DNA of 64,000 nt, from positions 303,001 to 367,000 of the forward strand of contig NC_065417.1 of the NCBI RefSeq assembly GCF_024362695.1, given 5' to 3'. The notes below the pieces were generated by a model. It made no database searches. It had not been told where the DNA came from and worked only from the letters and a program-made list of their open reading frames with translations. Below, piece after piece: positions 21,963 through 31,823 of the stretch; position 1 is the first letter of the stretch, and the number at the start of each line of letters is the position of its first letter. A program made the position numbers and the translations under genes. This DNA is from Pectinophora gossypiella. Lineage: Eukaryota; Arthropoda; Insecta; Lepidoptera; Gelechiidae.

Positions 21963-22428
21963 GTAGCTTTCTTTTTGGGCTCTTTCATGCCTTGGAGGGT
22001 ACTTAAATGTCGAGCTCAAACAGTGGAATGTATGTCGTCGGTTTATATAATGTTATGATACTCTTCGTCATGTAATATATGACAAAATGTGGCAGAACCC
22101 GTAACAATGCGTCGACAAATAACAATTTCTATTTCTAGCGGAGACATTTTGATTAAACTAGTTTGGATTCTTACTTTAATTACACAATATGTTAGCTATT
22201 TATACAGTCGAGGAAATTGATTTGTTAACCGACAGTAACTCGATTAGATTAAAGAGAATAACAAGATCAAAGAAATTGATAGCAATTCAATTTGAACTTT
22301 TGTGACATAGCTTAGAACTGTGTACAGTGGCTAGACACTTTCGCCATCAAACCATATCCCGGGTTCAATGATTGTTTAGATCAATTTTTGATAACAACAA
22401 GATTTTACAAACACGGACTGAACATATA
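21963..22428. other. unassigned interval
   Basis: No feature that I can support. Confidence 0.4.
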
Positions 22429-22638
22429 CAGAGTGTTAGTGACATTGTAACGAATACTAAGGGGGATGATTCAGACCATGATTCTGAGTCGATATCAAGT
22501 GGAATTTCCTGTCGGAAAATTCATGTTTTTTTTTTTCAATTGCATAGTTTTGCGACGTTAAATTCCACTTGATATCAACTCAAAATAATGGTCTGAATCA
22601 TCCCTCAAAGTTTTCGTCACGATATCACTAACACCCTG
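22429..22638. mobile_element. MITE M1, complete fold-back copy
   Basis: The whole 210 bp is an imperfect palindrome. The left arm starts CAGAGTGTTAGTGACATTG and the right arm ends ATCACTAACACCCTG. Inner arms share GATTCAGACCATGATTCTGA and ATATCAAGTGGAATTTCC. The loop is T-rich. TATA lies next to both ends. Other copies at 40,941, 41,199, 54,517 and 62,563. Confidence 0.8.
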
Positions 22639-22830
22639 TATATAGACATTCTACTCTTAGAAATATAAAACTCTTTGGTTGTTTTTGAAAAGGGTACATT
22701 AATAGATGGATGTACTTACACAAATGTTCCTCCTTATCAGCTAACAATATAAGTAAAATATTGTTACAATTTAGGTATACTCGTATGTCATCAAATCAAT
22801 TAATTTCGTTTTGAAATGAGAACTCTAAGA

Positions 22831-23150
22831 TCTTCTTCTTCTATCGAGTGGGTTTTGAGGTGGATTACCATCCTCATCATCACTGGTGTTAGGGTTATTA
22901 TTGAGCCGCCAAAGGCCCCTGATATGTTTCAAGTAACGAGTACGCACTTACATCAGTAAGTAACAACACGGATAATATAATGCCTTCCAAAGCACGGATT
23001 ATTTTACTTTTGGAAAATCAGGTGATCAGCCTGTAATGTCGTAACCAAACTAGATCACAAAGTGATTTTTGCGCATTGTCCCCACCGGGATTCGAACCCG
23101 GGACCTCCTGATCGTGAGCACAACGTTCAACTACTGGACCACGGAGGTTG
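22831..23150 (-). repeat. SINE-1a, near full length
   Basis: Minus-strand copy. The B box at 23,085-23,104 reads GGGTTCGAATCCCGGTGGGG. The a-type tail (GGCGGCTCAATAATAACCC) is at the left, ending in GAAGAAG. Structure as at 3,473. Confidence 0.8.
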
Positions 23151-23569
23151 TTGGTCGATGAATGACGCCATAAAACCTATGGTAAAGAAGCGAGTCTACT
23201 CAACCCTGTCACACCAATTCACCATACAACATACTTCAGAATTACCGACTACACTTATCGTTTCCATAACTCAAGCAAGCGCAATTTCTAAAACAAATTA
23301 TGTGTGTAAAAAATTACGTGAAGCCACAAGGTAACGGCGAAGGCGTAAATGAAAAACCTACCATATAAGCCTATATAGGGCTGCCTTATAAGCCTGCCAT
23401 CCCATGATTTATACTCGCGATAATTTCCATACCTGAGATGACGGCTGAAGGTGAGGTTACAACGGGTTGAGCAGGAAATATATAATTTTCATATTACGTT
23501 GTTATAAAGCTTCATTAATAACAAGTACATTGTTCTCCGAGGGAAGAAAGTGACGTGTTAATTATGGTG
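23151..23569. other. unassigned interval
   Basis: No feature that I can support. Confidence 0.4.
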
Positions 23570-23622
23570 TTAACTACTTGGCCGGGCAGATTGGGAGCGA
23601 TGAGGGCTCCCATCCGGTGTGA
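23570..23622 (-). repeat. retroposon E, decayed fragment
   Basis: TTAACTACTTGGCCGGGCAG, then ATTGGGAGCGATGAGGGCTC and CCATCCGG, is the internal part of the family without its poly-A. Confidence 0.6.
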
Positions 23623-23934
23623 TACATAGTGGTAGGTATAAGGTACTACACTTACAAGGAAAATAGCTAAATATTTTTGTACACAATAAAATGAGTTTGA
23701 ATTCATGTTTTGGTATATCACGTGGCTAAAATCAACCAAGACTCGTCCACCCAGGCCGTAAATAACTTCGGTAAACAACTTTTTTGAAGATTTATACAGG
23801 TAAATTTCGGTGGCCGAAAAACTGATCGAAAATTTTGTATATTAAGAGGCTGAGGGGTGCCACTTTGAGATCTCTCACCACCTAAATATATTGCTAGGGC
23901 CGCCACTAACTAATTTTACCGACATAACATAACA

Positions 23935-24100
23935 TAACATAAATAGCCTATATACGTCCCACTGCTGGGCACAGGCCTCCTCTCAATCAACCGGAGAGGG
24001 TATGGAGCATACTCCACTACGCTGCTCCACTGCGAGTTGGTGGAAGTGTTTTTACGGCTAATAGCCGGGACCAACGGCTTAACGTGCCCTCCGATTGCTC
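23935..24100 (-). repeat. SINE-1b, 3' part
   Basis: Minus strand: GCACGTTAAGCCGTTGGTCC, GGCTATTAGCCGTAAAAACA, then the GGAGCAGCGTAGTGGAG tail ending in TATG(TTATG)n, seen on the plus strand as ATAACATAACATAAC. 5'-truncated. Confidence 0.8.
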
Positions 24101-24145
24101 ATTTATACAAAAAACATGATGTAATGACAGAAGCATATTTATATA

Positions 24146-24380
24146 AAAATAACTATTGCTTGATATTTGGATCACATATGGTATAGAATTAATGTTGCTA
24201 CCTATATTGCTTCACTTTATTTTTGTGGAAGAATGAATTCTTTAGTGGAAGATGTAATTGAGCCTGGGTGTAATAAAAAGGGTCCCATTCTTCTTCTTAT
24301 GGAATTAGAAGGTTAAACGAACATTTCTGCACAGCGCCATCTACATTTTTTTGGGGATCGTAGGCCATAAAGTGCCTCAT
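24146..24380 (+). repeat. dispersed repeat G (inverted copy at 40,690)
   Basis: TTGCTTGATATTTGGATCA, TACCTATATTGCTTCAC, TTAGAAGGTTAAACGAA and CAGCGCCATCTAC are shared, inverted, with 40,690-40,916. The middle reads GAAGATGTAATTGAGCCTGG then GTGTAATAAAAAG, which in the other copy can be read RCVVPEC. That is a faint echo of the start of a THAP zinc finger, so the repeat may derive from a THAP-type transposase 5' end. Low certainty. Confidence 0.45.
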
Positions 24381-25589
24381 CACACCCAGTGGGGTGTGAT
24401 TTCGGTAAGGGTCCCGTCAAACACACGCGACCGTGCACAAACTCGGGATATTACTCGAAGATGCCGTAATACCGAACTTAGCCGTGACATGGGTATAGAC
24501 AGGCCCTAAACTAACACTTCGTAGAAACGTGTTCGTACATACATACCGTCTTAATAATGAATTATTTAAACTTATTATTGAATTATAATAAGTACATGAA
24601 ACGGTTCTCTATTTTTACTCCTAAAATATTATGTAATAATTTACCATGGCATACATTTACTTGTCCTATTATAAGTTACGCATAGTATTAATTTGTCATA
24701 ACTTTTTATGCATAATTTTGAAACTCAAACATAATAATTAATGACAATATTGATATATAAGCATAATTATTATAAGCATAAAAACTATACTCCGAATAAG
24801 AAAAGTTTTGGCGCAACTTTGAACATTTTCGAAACTTACTTTTTCCTTGGCTGCATTTGGTTCATGATTGTGACTTTTTAAATTTTTTGACACTATTTCA
24901 TGCTGTTGGTCATCATTCAGTATACTTTTCGTGTGTAAGATAAACATGCTGGCGGCGTAGGGGTGGCCCAAGGGCCACCCCCGCCGCACCCTAACCTACT
25001 GTTATGCCTTGTAAAAATTATGACAAAACACTATTATTCTAAAAAAGAATTATGGATACCTTTTAATATGCGAATCAAATTTATACCAACAAATATTAGT
25101 CCAAAAATAAGTTATACCTAACAAACCAGTATTCCTAGATGTTATTATGGGAAAATACTATTATGCTAAAAAATGTTATGCAAAAAGGATTATGATAATT
25201 AAAATTACTTATGACAAAAACATCTATGCATTTTAAGAGAACCCCCATGAAACCGCAATCACTATAGAGCTGCATGTTATTAGTACTTACACAAAGAGCA
25301 ACTTGTAATTTATTCTTTTATTTTTGCTTTGCATGTCAACTACTTAGTGTTAACCACTAGGGTAAGAGCGAGATACCACCAACTCAAACATTAACCTTGC
25401 TTCCTGGGGTTGCCTCATAACTTTATGCTGTTGAAAACAAAAAATAAACACTTTTTTACACAAACACATAAATTCACGCCATAGGCTAGGACTATATGAC
25501 TTGTTTTTACATTATCTTTACGTCCAAAGCTGAACCCGGACCAAAAAGCTTCCGCATCATACGAATTATAACCTACTTCAAAACAGATA
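24381..25589. other. unassigned AT-rich interval
   Basis: No gene recognised. GGGTGGCCCAAGGGCCACCC at 24,961-24,980 is an inverted repeat with 9-bp arms. Confidence 0.45.
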
Positions 25590-25640
25590 AGGGAGTTAAA
25601 ATGGCCACATCGAAGCAATTCGTCCGGGGTGTAGTTATGT
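25590..25640. mobile_element. MITE M3, left arm only
   Basis: GGGAGTTAAAATGGCCACATC, then GAAGCAATTCGTCC, matches the M3 left end. The right arm is missing. Confidence 0.55.
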
Positions 25641-26040
25641 TGCAACACAGTTATTATGTTGCAGTTACAGAGAAGTAGGTGTTACTTACGTTGACTCCTA
25701 AGTAGGGCGTGCCAACCTCATCATTTATCACTCTCGGTTTTTGTGCCCAGCAGTGGGACGTGTCGAGGAAGCCAGTGTAACACAGTGTCATAACAGTTCC
25801 CACGGCCCGAGTTACTTCACTGCGGAAGCCTCGTCTGGAGCGCCTGCGGTTGTCAGTTTTCATAATACACGCTGCTCGTTACCACAGATATACTCTTATA
25901 GAGCGAATTAGTTACTACTGAATTCGACTTTAACTCTAGTCGCCTGGCAGAAACTGCCGTAAGGCCGTAAGGCAGTAAGGGTAAGGTGTGTATATTTTAA
26001 AATGTTTCATGTATTATGTGCAATAAATGTTATTTCATTT
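25641..26040. other. unassigned interval
   Basis: CCCAGCAGTGGGACGTG at about 25,747 is a SINE-1b tail echo. Nothing else is supported. Confidence 0.35.
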
Positions 26041-26115
26041 GATTTGACTTTACGAGTTTAAATTCATGTTTGATAGATAATTGATATCACGTGGTTTCCA
26101 GGAGTTGTGCCCGGG
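26041..26115 (+). repeat. SINE-3, internal fragment
   Basis: GACTTTACGAGTTTAAATTC, then ATAATTGATATCACGTGGTT and TCC..TTGTGCCCGGG. It shows the uninterrupted form of the site that is split at 38,509-38,788. Confidence 0.7.
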
Positions 26116-26309
26116 TCGCCAGAACAATTCAATACCACCTTTCCTTTACCAAATAAAATTTCAGCCTTCATTTGTATGAGAGTGGCAAGTAAATCCACGC
26201 AAACCGGAATATCATCCCGGCATGCTAATGCGGCGCAAGTCCGCCTAAGTCTACCCAAGTCTGCCCAAGTCAGCAATCGTATCTCTAATACAAATTCCAT
26301 CTGTCGAAA

Positions 26310-26420
26310 CAGGCCTCTGTAATCGGCGCAGTTGGTTCGCTAGTCTTCAATTATCTCGGTTTTTGACGGTTCATTTAGTGAAATTGCGGTGAAAGTTTTA
26401 GAACGCACTGTGAGTAGGGT
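26310..26420 (+). other. possible non-coding exon (weak)
   Basis: A non-repetitive stretch with GTGAAATTGCGGTGAAAG followed by the donor-like ACT|GTGAGTAGG near 26,410. Insect 5' UTR exons often look like this, but nothing else supports it. Confidence 0.12.
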
Positions 26421-26732
26421 CACGGCGATTCGCTACATCACCATTTGAGTGTGTACCTACTCATTTCTGGCTTCCATGCCCTACACGTGACTGTATGGGA
26501 CATACCTAATTGTCTACCATTTATGGTCAGTCACATCTCTAGCGCCAGCAAACCAACGCGTCTCAACGTTTGGATCTTGTAATTTAATATAATATCATAA
26601 GTAATACAGTTCATTCAATTATTTGTGTGGGGTTTTATTATAATAACCAGCGCTCCCAACAGTGACCTTAAGATGGCAAAGTTAAAAATCAAAACACAAA
26701 ATTAAAAATTGTTTCATGAGCAATATGAGTAA

Positions 26733-27060
26733 CAGCCTCTGTGATCCAGTGGTTAGAGCGTTAGGCTCACGATCTGGAGGTCCGGGTTCGATTCCCGATG
26801 GGGACATTGTCGAAATCACTTTGTGAGACTGTCCTTGGTTTGGTAACGACTTTTCAGGCTTGAATCACCTGATTGTCCGAAAAAGTAAGATGATTCCGTG
26901 CTTCGGAGGGCACGTTAAGCCGTTGCTTGGTCCCGGCTATTAGCCGTAAAAACACCTCCACCAACCCGCAGTGGAGCAGCGTGGTGGAGTATGCTCCATA
27001 TCCCCTCCGGTTGATTGAGGGGAGGCCTGTGCCCAGCAGTGGGACGTATATAGGCAGTTT
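26733..27060 (+). repeat. SINE-1b, full length
   Basis: tRNA head: A box near CCAGTGGTTAGAGCGTTAGG, then B box GGGTTCGATTCCCGATGGGG. The body has CACTTTGTGAGACTGTCC and TGATTCCGTGCTTCGGAGG. The tail runs ACACCTCCACCAACCCG to GCCCAGCAGTGGGACG and TATATAGGCAGTTT. About 330 bp, very close to the copy at 48,788-49,112, so both are fairly recent. Not a real tRNA gene. Confidence 0.9.
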
Positions 27061-27199
27061 ATGAGCAATATAATGTACCCACTTTAGGACTCTGTCGCAC
27101 TAACATATTTGACATTTAGTGGGTGTTACAGTGCAAATTGTCAAAAAAAAAATGTGACATGGTACCAAAATTGTATGCATATTGATGCTCGTGACAGTA
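27061..27199. mobile_element. MITE M4 abutting the SINE-1b end
   Basis: ATGAGCAATATAATGTACCC, then ACTTTAGGACTCTGTCGCAC, and a right arm ATGTGACATGGTACC..ATGCTCGTGAC that is its imperfect inverse. Matches 46,247-46,385. It begins exactly where the SINE tail ends. Confidence 0.65.
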
Positions 27200-27202
27200 A
27201 AT

Positions 27203-27243
27203 AAACTCACGCCTATTTTCCACCGGCATTACGACTGAGAAAA
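27203..27243 (-). repeat. LINE-A 3' tail
   Basis: AAACTCACGCCTATTTTCC, then ACCGGCATTACGACTGAG. Terminal fragment only. Confidence 0.45.
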
Positions 27244-27884
27244 GTATGTGACAATAACCTTCTCCAGAACATTAGCCGAATGAAGATAATACCAGGTTTT
27301 TAAATATAGCCCGCGCCAAGAAAGAATTAATTTTATAATCAGGTTCCTGGTGGTAGCATTACTCATGACAAAGCTGTCATCTTAAAGTCTGATCTGTCAC
27401 AAAACCCTCAAACACACCTCTTTTCTCTTCAATATAAAAACATCGCTTTATAACGCTATTAAAACACAACAGAACAGAGAGACAGCTACAAACAATTTTC
27501 ACGACCAACATCAAAACAAAACGCTTAATTAATTCAACAAGAGTTGCAATACAATTCTAACTAGTTCGGTCTTAGTTCGAGACAACTCCTAAAGACTCCA
27601 AAAGTAATACTCTTTTAGTGCACACTCTTTATATAAAGACAGGACGGAGTGTGCGAGTAGGAAGGACGTTAAAGAAGCCATAACAATCCAAAGTTGCTCT
27701 GAACGGAATGAGTTCTGTAAAAACTTCGGCCATAACCGTAACGCGAATTAATAAGTAATGGACTACAAAGATGCTCCAAGGTACAGAGTACGTCTCCAAT
27801 CATTTACTGGGGTTGTTGTAAATATGCTATCATGATGAGATCCTAAACTCAGAAGATCCGGTTTTAATTTCCCTTAACAAAACA
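27244..27884. other. unassigned interval
   Basis: AT-rich, no supported feature. Confidence 0.4.
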
Positions 27885-28020
27885 TAAACAGCCTACATAC
27901 GTCCCACTGCTGGGCACAGGCCTCCTCTCAATCAACCGGAGAGGGTATGCAGCATACTCCACCACGCTGCTCCACGTGGGTTGGTTGAGGTGTTTTTTTA
28001 CGGATTAACGTGCCCGAAAG
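27885..28020 (-). repeat. SINE-1b, 3' part
   Basis: CATACGTCCCACTGCTGGGC, then AGGCCTCCTCTCAATCAACC and GTATGCAGCATACTCCACC: the b-type tail on the minus strand. A further broken echo lies at 28,015-28,120. Confidence 0.75.
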
Positions 28021-29574
28021 AGGGGAGTCCTGTGCCCAGCTGTGAGATGTATATAATCTCTTTATGTACGTTATGTATGAATATTGTGATATTGGAGTAT
28101 GCTCCATAGCCTTTCCGGTTGCACCCAATATGAGCAATAAATTATACTTGTAAGATACTTAAATACATCGACAGTCCGAGAGGTAGAAGGAAGCGCTTGA
28201 TGAAGCATAGTCAAGGAGCCAGTACTATTTTGCCGTGTCAGTGGCGGATCGAGGTAACGTAATTTCCTATTTTACCTTAGTACATACTTACCGGTATCCC
28301 AGTACTCGACGATTGGTGCAGTACTAGTACTAAGCTGAATCTAGCCCTTAGATACACTTACTGGATTATTTTACAATTAGTAGGATAAAAGATTTTCGAG
28401 ATTACAATGTAACGGAACCTTAGAAAGAATTAACTTATTCATAAATCCTTTACGAACCTTTTTATAAATGGTTATCAGACGAACAATTGAATTAAATTAA
28501 TGACACAGCATGGGTCTACCTCCTCTGTCGATCATATCACACCTTTTTACCTCAACCAAAACATGTTAATGCAATTTTATTAAGTAAACCTCATCGCTAC
28601 GCTAACTTTGTAAACATTTTCCACCGTGGCTGGAGCGAAGTATAATGAAATCAATACCCTGCAGCTAGTACCCTCGCCTCCACTACCCGGCGACAGATGG
28701 CGCTCTCAGATTGATTTAATTTCCGCCCAGCATGGCACGATACTATGTGATACACTTCAAATTATTATCTTGAATTTCCAATGCCTTTCGTTGCTTCACA
28801 AGATATAAACTTTACCGTAGTACTTACTTATATATTTATTTATAAGTAATATAAAATAAACTCAGCAATAAACAAAATTTTCGGTCAATCAATTGCCAAT
28901 AACTCACACAAATTGCCACATCCTTTCACCGCAGTGCTTCTGTCGACACGACGAAGAAGAATGTCCAATTAAACTGTAATTTATTGAAAATATTTTCACA
29001 AAATGGCCCTGTTGATTTAACGTTTAAAATAGAAAATTTGCGTTAAAATATCGCTGGAGAGCTAACAAAATCTGCTGTCGGTACGTAATAATTTATTGTA
29101 CGAAACAAAATACATTTTCCGAAAATCTAAAGCATAAGGCGGGTTGTAAAGTACTGAAATATCTAACCCCTCATTCGAACGCCGGATTTAATCCATTAGG
29201 ATTTGTTATTTTATCTTAACGGGATAAACATTGCCCTGGGATTAAAATATTCCTCATTATTTTAATAAGATAAATTGTAACGATAATATTAATGTAGTTT
29301 GGCCGAAGGGCTCGGCAGGTTGTGTTAAATATTTATAATAATCTTTTAGTGATTCATTATTTTCCTTATTCAGTCTAAACTCTTCACAGGGGTCTTTACT
29401 TTCATTTGCCTTATCAAGCGTGTCGCAAACAATACACTGTTGCGTGCAACAGTAATTTCCAACCTGCAACTGTCCAGTCGTCCGGAAATACTTCACGTTC
29501 GTAACGAGGCACCGAATGGTCGAGCAGTATTGGACTGCACAAAGGATCAACCGCATGTCGCTCTAATTAGCGTG
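28021..29574. other. unassigned AT-rich interval
   Basis: No gene recognised apart from SINE-1b crumbs up to 28,120. The 99-codon minus-strand frame at 29,257-29,556 has no recognisable motif. Confidence 0.45.
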
Positions 29575-29745
29575 TTTACGCCAATCATGGTGCGAGAAAC
29601 AAACGACAGCGAGTGGACAGAACGCGGTTGGCCAATCACAGGCCGCGACAGTAACGTGATGCCTGTTTTTAACAAATGATGTGCGTTCTTGTCGCGTGAC
29701 CGGAATGGTCGGCCAATCACAGGTACGAATGGTGATGTGATAATA
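29575..29745. promoter_or_regulatory. CCAATCA-box cluster
   Basis: CGCCAATCATGGTGCG, TTGGCCAATCACAGGCC and TCGGCCAATCACAGGTAC lie within 140 bp, the last two inside a short direct duplication. The sites fit NF-Y-type CCAAT boxes. No gene follows that I can see, so this may be a repeat unit. Confidence 0.25.
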
Positions 29746-30784
29746 TGTCAAAATTGAATGAATGAGTATTTATTAAGCTTACTTTGAACTTACACTAGCC
29801 GAGTGATCGGCCGTTCTAACGCTCACCAGGTGAAGAATAAACTATCCCTACAAAAACATTTTCATGTAAAATGGTGGCAAGACGAATATGATCTCGTCTG
29901 CTCGCAACCACAATGTCAAAAAGTTATTAAAACTCGTAGTGCCCTGCCCTTGCGCTTCGATATGATCGTCTCAGATAATTCTATAACGTCTATCTCCTTA
30001 CGTCACAAGTTTTTATCCTGAAGTGTTTGTGTAACACTATCTAATAATAAAGGCATATCCCACGTCGCAAGTACCGCCCTTTATGCGGACAGAGGGCCTC
30101 AACTTAACCCACAAACGGGCCCGGACGCGGCGGGTCGCGCCCTTCAAATATTTGTCTACAACCGACGTGCCGCTCTATCGCTCGATTTGCTACTTTATCA
30201 CACGCTTTCAAAGGTGGTGGGTAATCTCCTTAATTGGTTGAAGATCGCGTTGGAAACTGTTGAAGTGAACAAGGGTTCAGGATGTTTGGTAACATCTTTG
30301 TAAGCATATCGGTTGAATTAATTGCATTCAGGACATTTTATATTTTTAATGAAATTCTAAGGTAGGAAAATAGGTCTTGAAAAATTTGATCATTAAATAA
30401 GAAGTCGTAGAAGCCCTACAGAAAGCAGAGGAACTTAGGCATGTTATATTATATTATTAACCTGTTAAAGGGTATATTATTGTCTATCTTTAAGCGAGGT
30501 AATGTATGTATCTGACCTAGCCTCTACACTGTAGCGAAGACGCTGAGGCAAGGAAACTTGTGGCCGCTCACTCGTGACATCATCGAACACGTCACTAATT
30601 TGAGGTGGTGTGCATCGCAACCACAGATCCTAGAAACAAGGGAGATGCCCTCAGCACCAAATTACACGAGTCCGCATGTCATGCAACTCTGTGATCGCGA
30701 CACATACCATCTTGGTTAAATCAATCAGACTGTGTAAGTTCAGGTAAAATACTTTTCAAAATATATTGAACTATTACTAGGTAC
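29746..30784. other. unassigned interval left of the gypsy element
   Basis: Contains a GC-richer patch at 30,095-30,180. No gene or repeat identified. Confidence 0.4.
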
Positions 30785-30788
30785 ATAT

Positions 30789-31036
30789 TGTAAGGTTTGA
30801 TTTATTTTGGTTGATTACTCTGGCCACACTGTGTAATTATTAAAGGTCTGATGAATTTTAAGTTCTTGCACTGACCACACTGGAAAGAACCATCATGGCT
30901 GACGGGGCATTCTAGACTAAAAGGGGCATTCGAGTGAGAGCGCTCTAACCGTTCGGACGTGTAAAGTGGTCACTTGGAACTGAAATATACAATAGTGATT
31001 ATAACTCCGGTGTTTGGTGTTTTACTTCTGATTACA
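30789..31036 (+). repeat. 5' LTR
   Basis: Starts TGTAAGG and ends ATTACA, so it has the canonical TG...CA ends required by integrase. 248 bp, identical by eye to 37,319-37,566. No AATAAA signal is visible inside. Confidence 0.95.
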
Positions 31037-31052
31037 AATCAGAAGTGGGATT
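31026..31052 (+). promoter_or_regulatory. primer-binding site region with LTR-spanning hairpin
   Basis: TCAGAAGTGGGATT at 31,039-31,052 is complementary to the acceptor/T-arm of insect tRNA-Leu as I remember it (ending AATCCCACTTCTGA), displaced inward so that the expected first bases TGG are absent. The LTR end ACTTCTGATT (31,024-31,033) and AATCAGAAGT (31,037-31,046) form a perfect 10-bp stem with loop ACA across the LTR boundary. Confidence 0.55.
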
Positions 31053-31067
31053 ACAACGCAATACTGC

Positions 31068-31818
31068 GTAAGTACACGCCTATTATTTCTTATGTATATT
31101 CCCGAATAAATTTACTAATAATAAAATGAGATAGCACGTGCATACGTTTTTAAGATTAGGCAGCTGTAAGTAATTTTATAGTTTATGTTTTGTGTGAATT
31201 AGCTGATGAGTAACTTATTAATATCACTGTCAGCACTAACAATCACATTTTATAGTCCCTGGAAAGTTCAAATTCATAAAACGTAAATTTGACTACACGT
31301 GGTCGATCACGTAATCATATTGATGCCACGTGGTTAGACAAATGATTTATTTTTGAAAGAGGTTAGTGTTAACGTTTACTATTCTTTGTAGTGGGAATAA
31401 TCCCTATTTTCCCATGGTTATGTGGTTAGTAGAAACTATCACCCGTTCCAAGGTGTTTCTAAAAAGTTTTTAACTTTTGTTACTTCTGGTGCAACGACGC
31501 GCTCTTATAGAGATAGTTGGACTTTTTGATAAGGTTATTATTTTTTTCTCTAGTTAATTATTTTAGATAATATCGCGAGTCGTTAATGTTAAGTAAGTAG
31601 TTTAGGTAAATGCATTTTATATGTACTTATAAGAATTCTTCAGATTTCTATTACAGTTATTGTTCCACTATATATAAACATGCATAAAATTACGGCTACT
31701 GTGCTAAATATTTGACTTTGTGCCTGTATCTTCGTTTTGAAAAAAAAAAAAAGTATAATTTATGTAATGAATCGGCTTTGCTAAAGTAACATATCCTATT
31801 TTTTGCTGCGAGTTTCAG
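31068..31818 (+). other. putative 5' leader intron of the gypsy element
   Basis: A strong donor TGC|GTAAGTAC starts at 31,068, right after the primer site. The acceptor TTTTTTGCTGCGAGTTTCAG ends at 31,818, five bases before the Gag ATG, after a pyrimidine-rich run. Splicing would remove 751 nt of leader and place the start codon close to the cap. Inferred from splice-site shape only. Confidence 0.4.
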
Positions 31819-31823
31819 GAAAT

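Noticed and set aside
26733..26830. tRNA gene call
   Set aside because: A and B boxes are good, but this is the head of a 330-bp SINE present at several sites. Same for 48,788, 22,831, 3,473 and 14,855.
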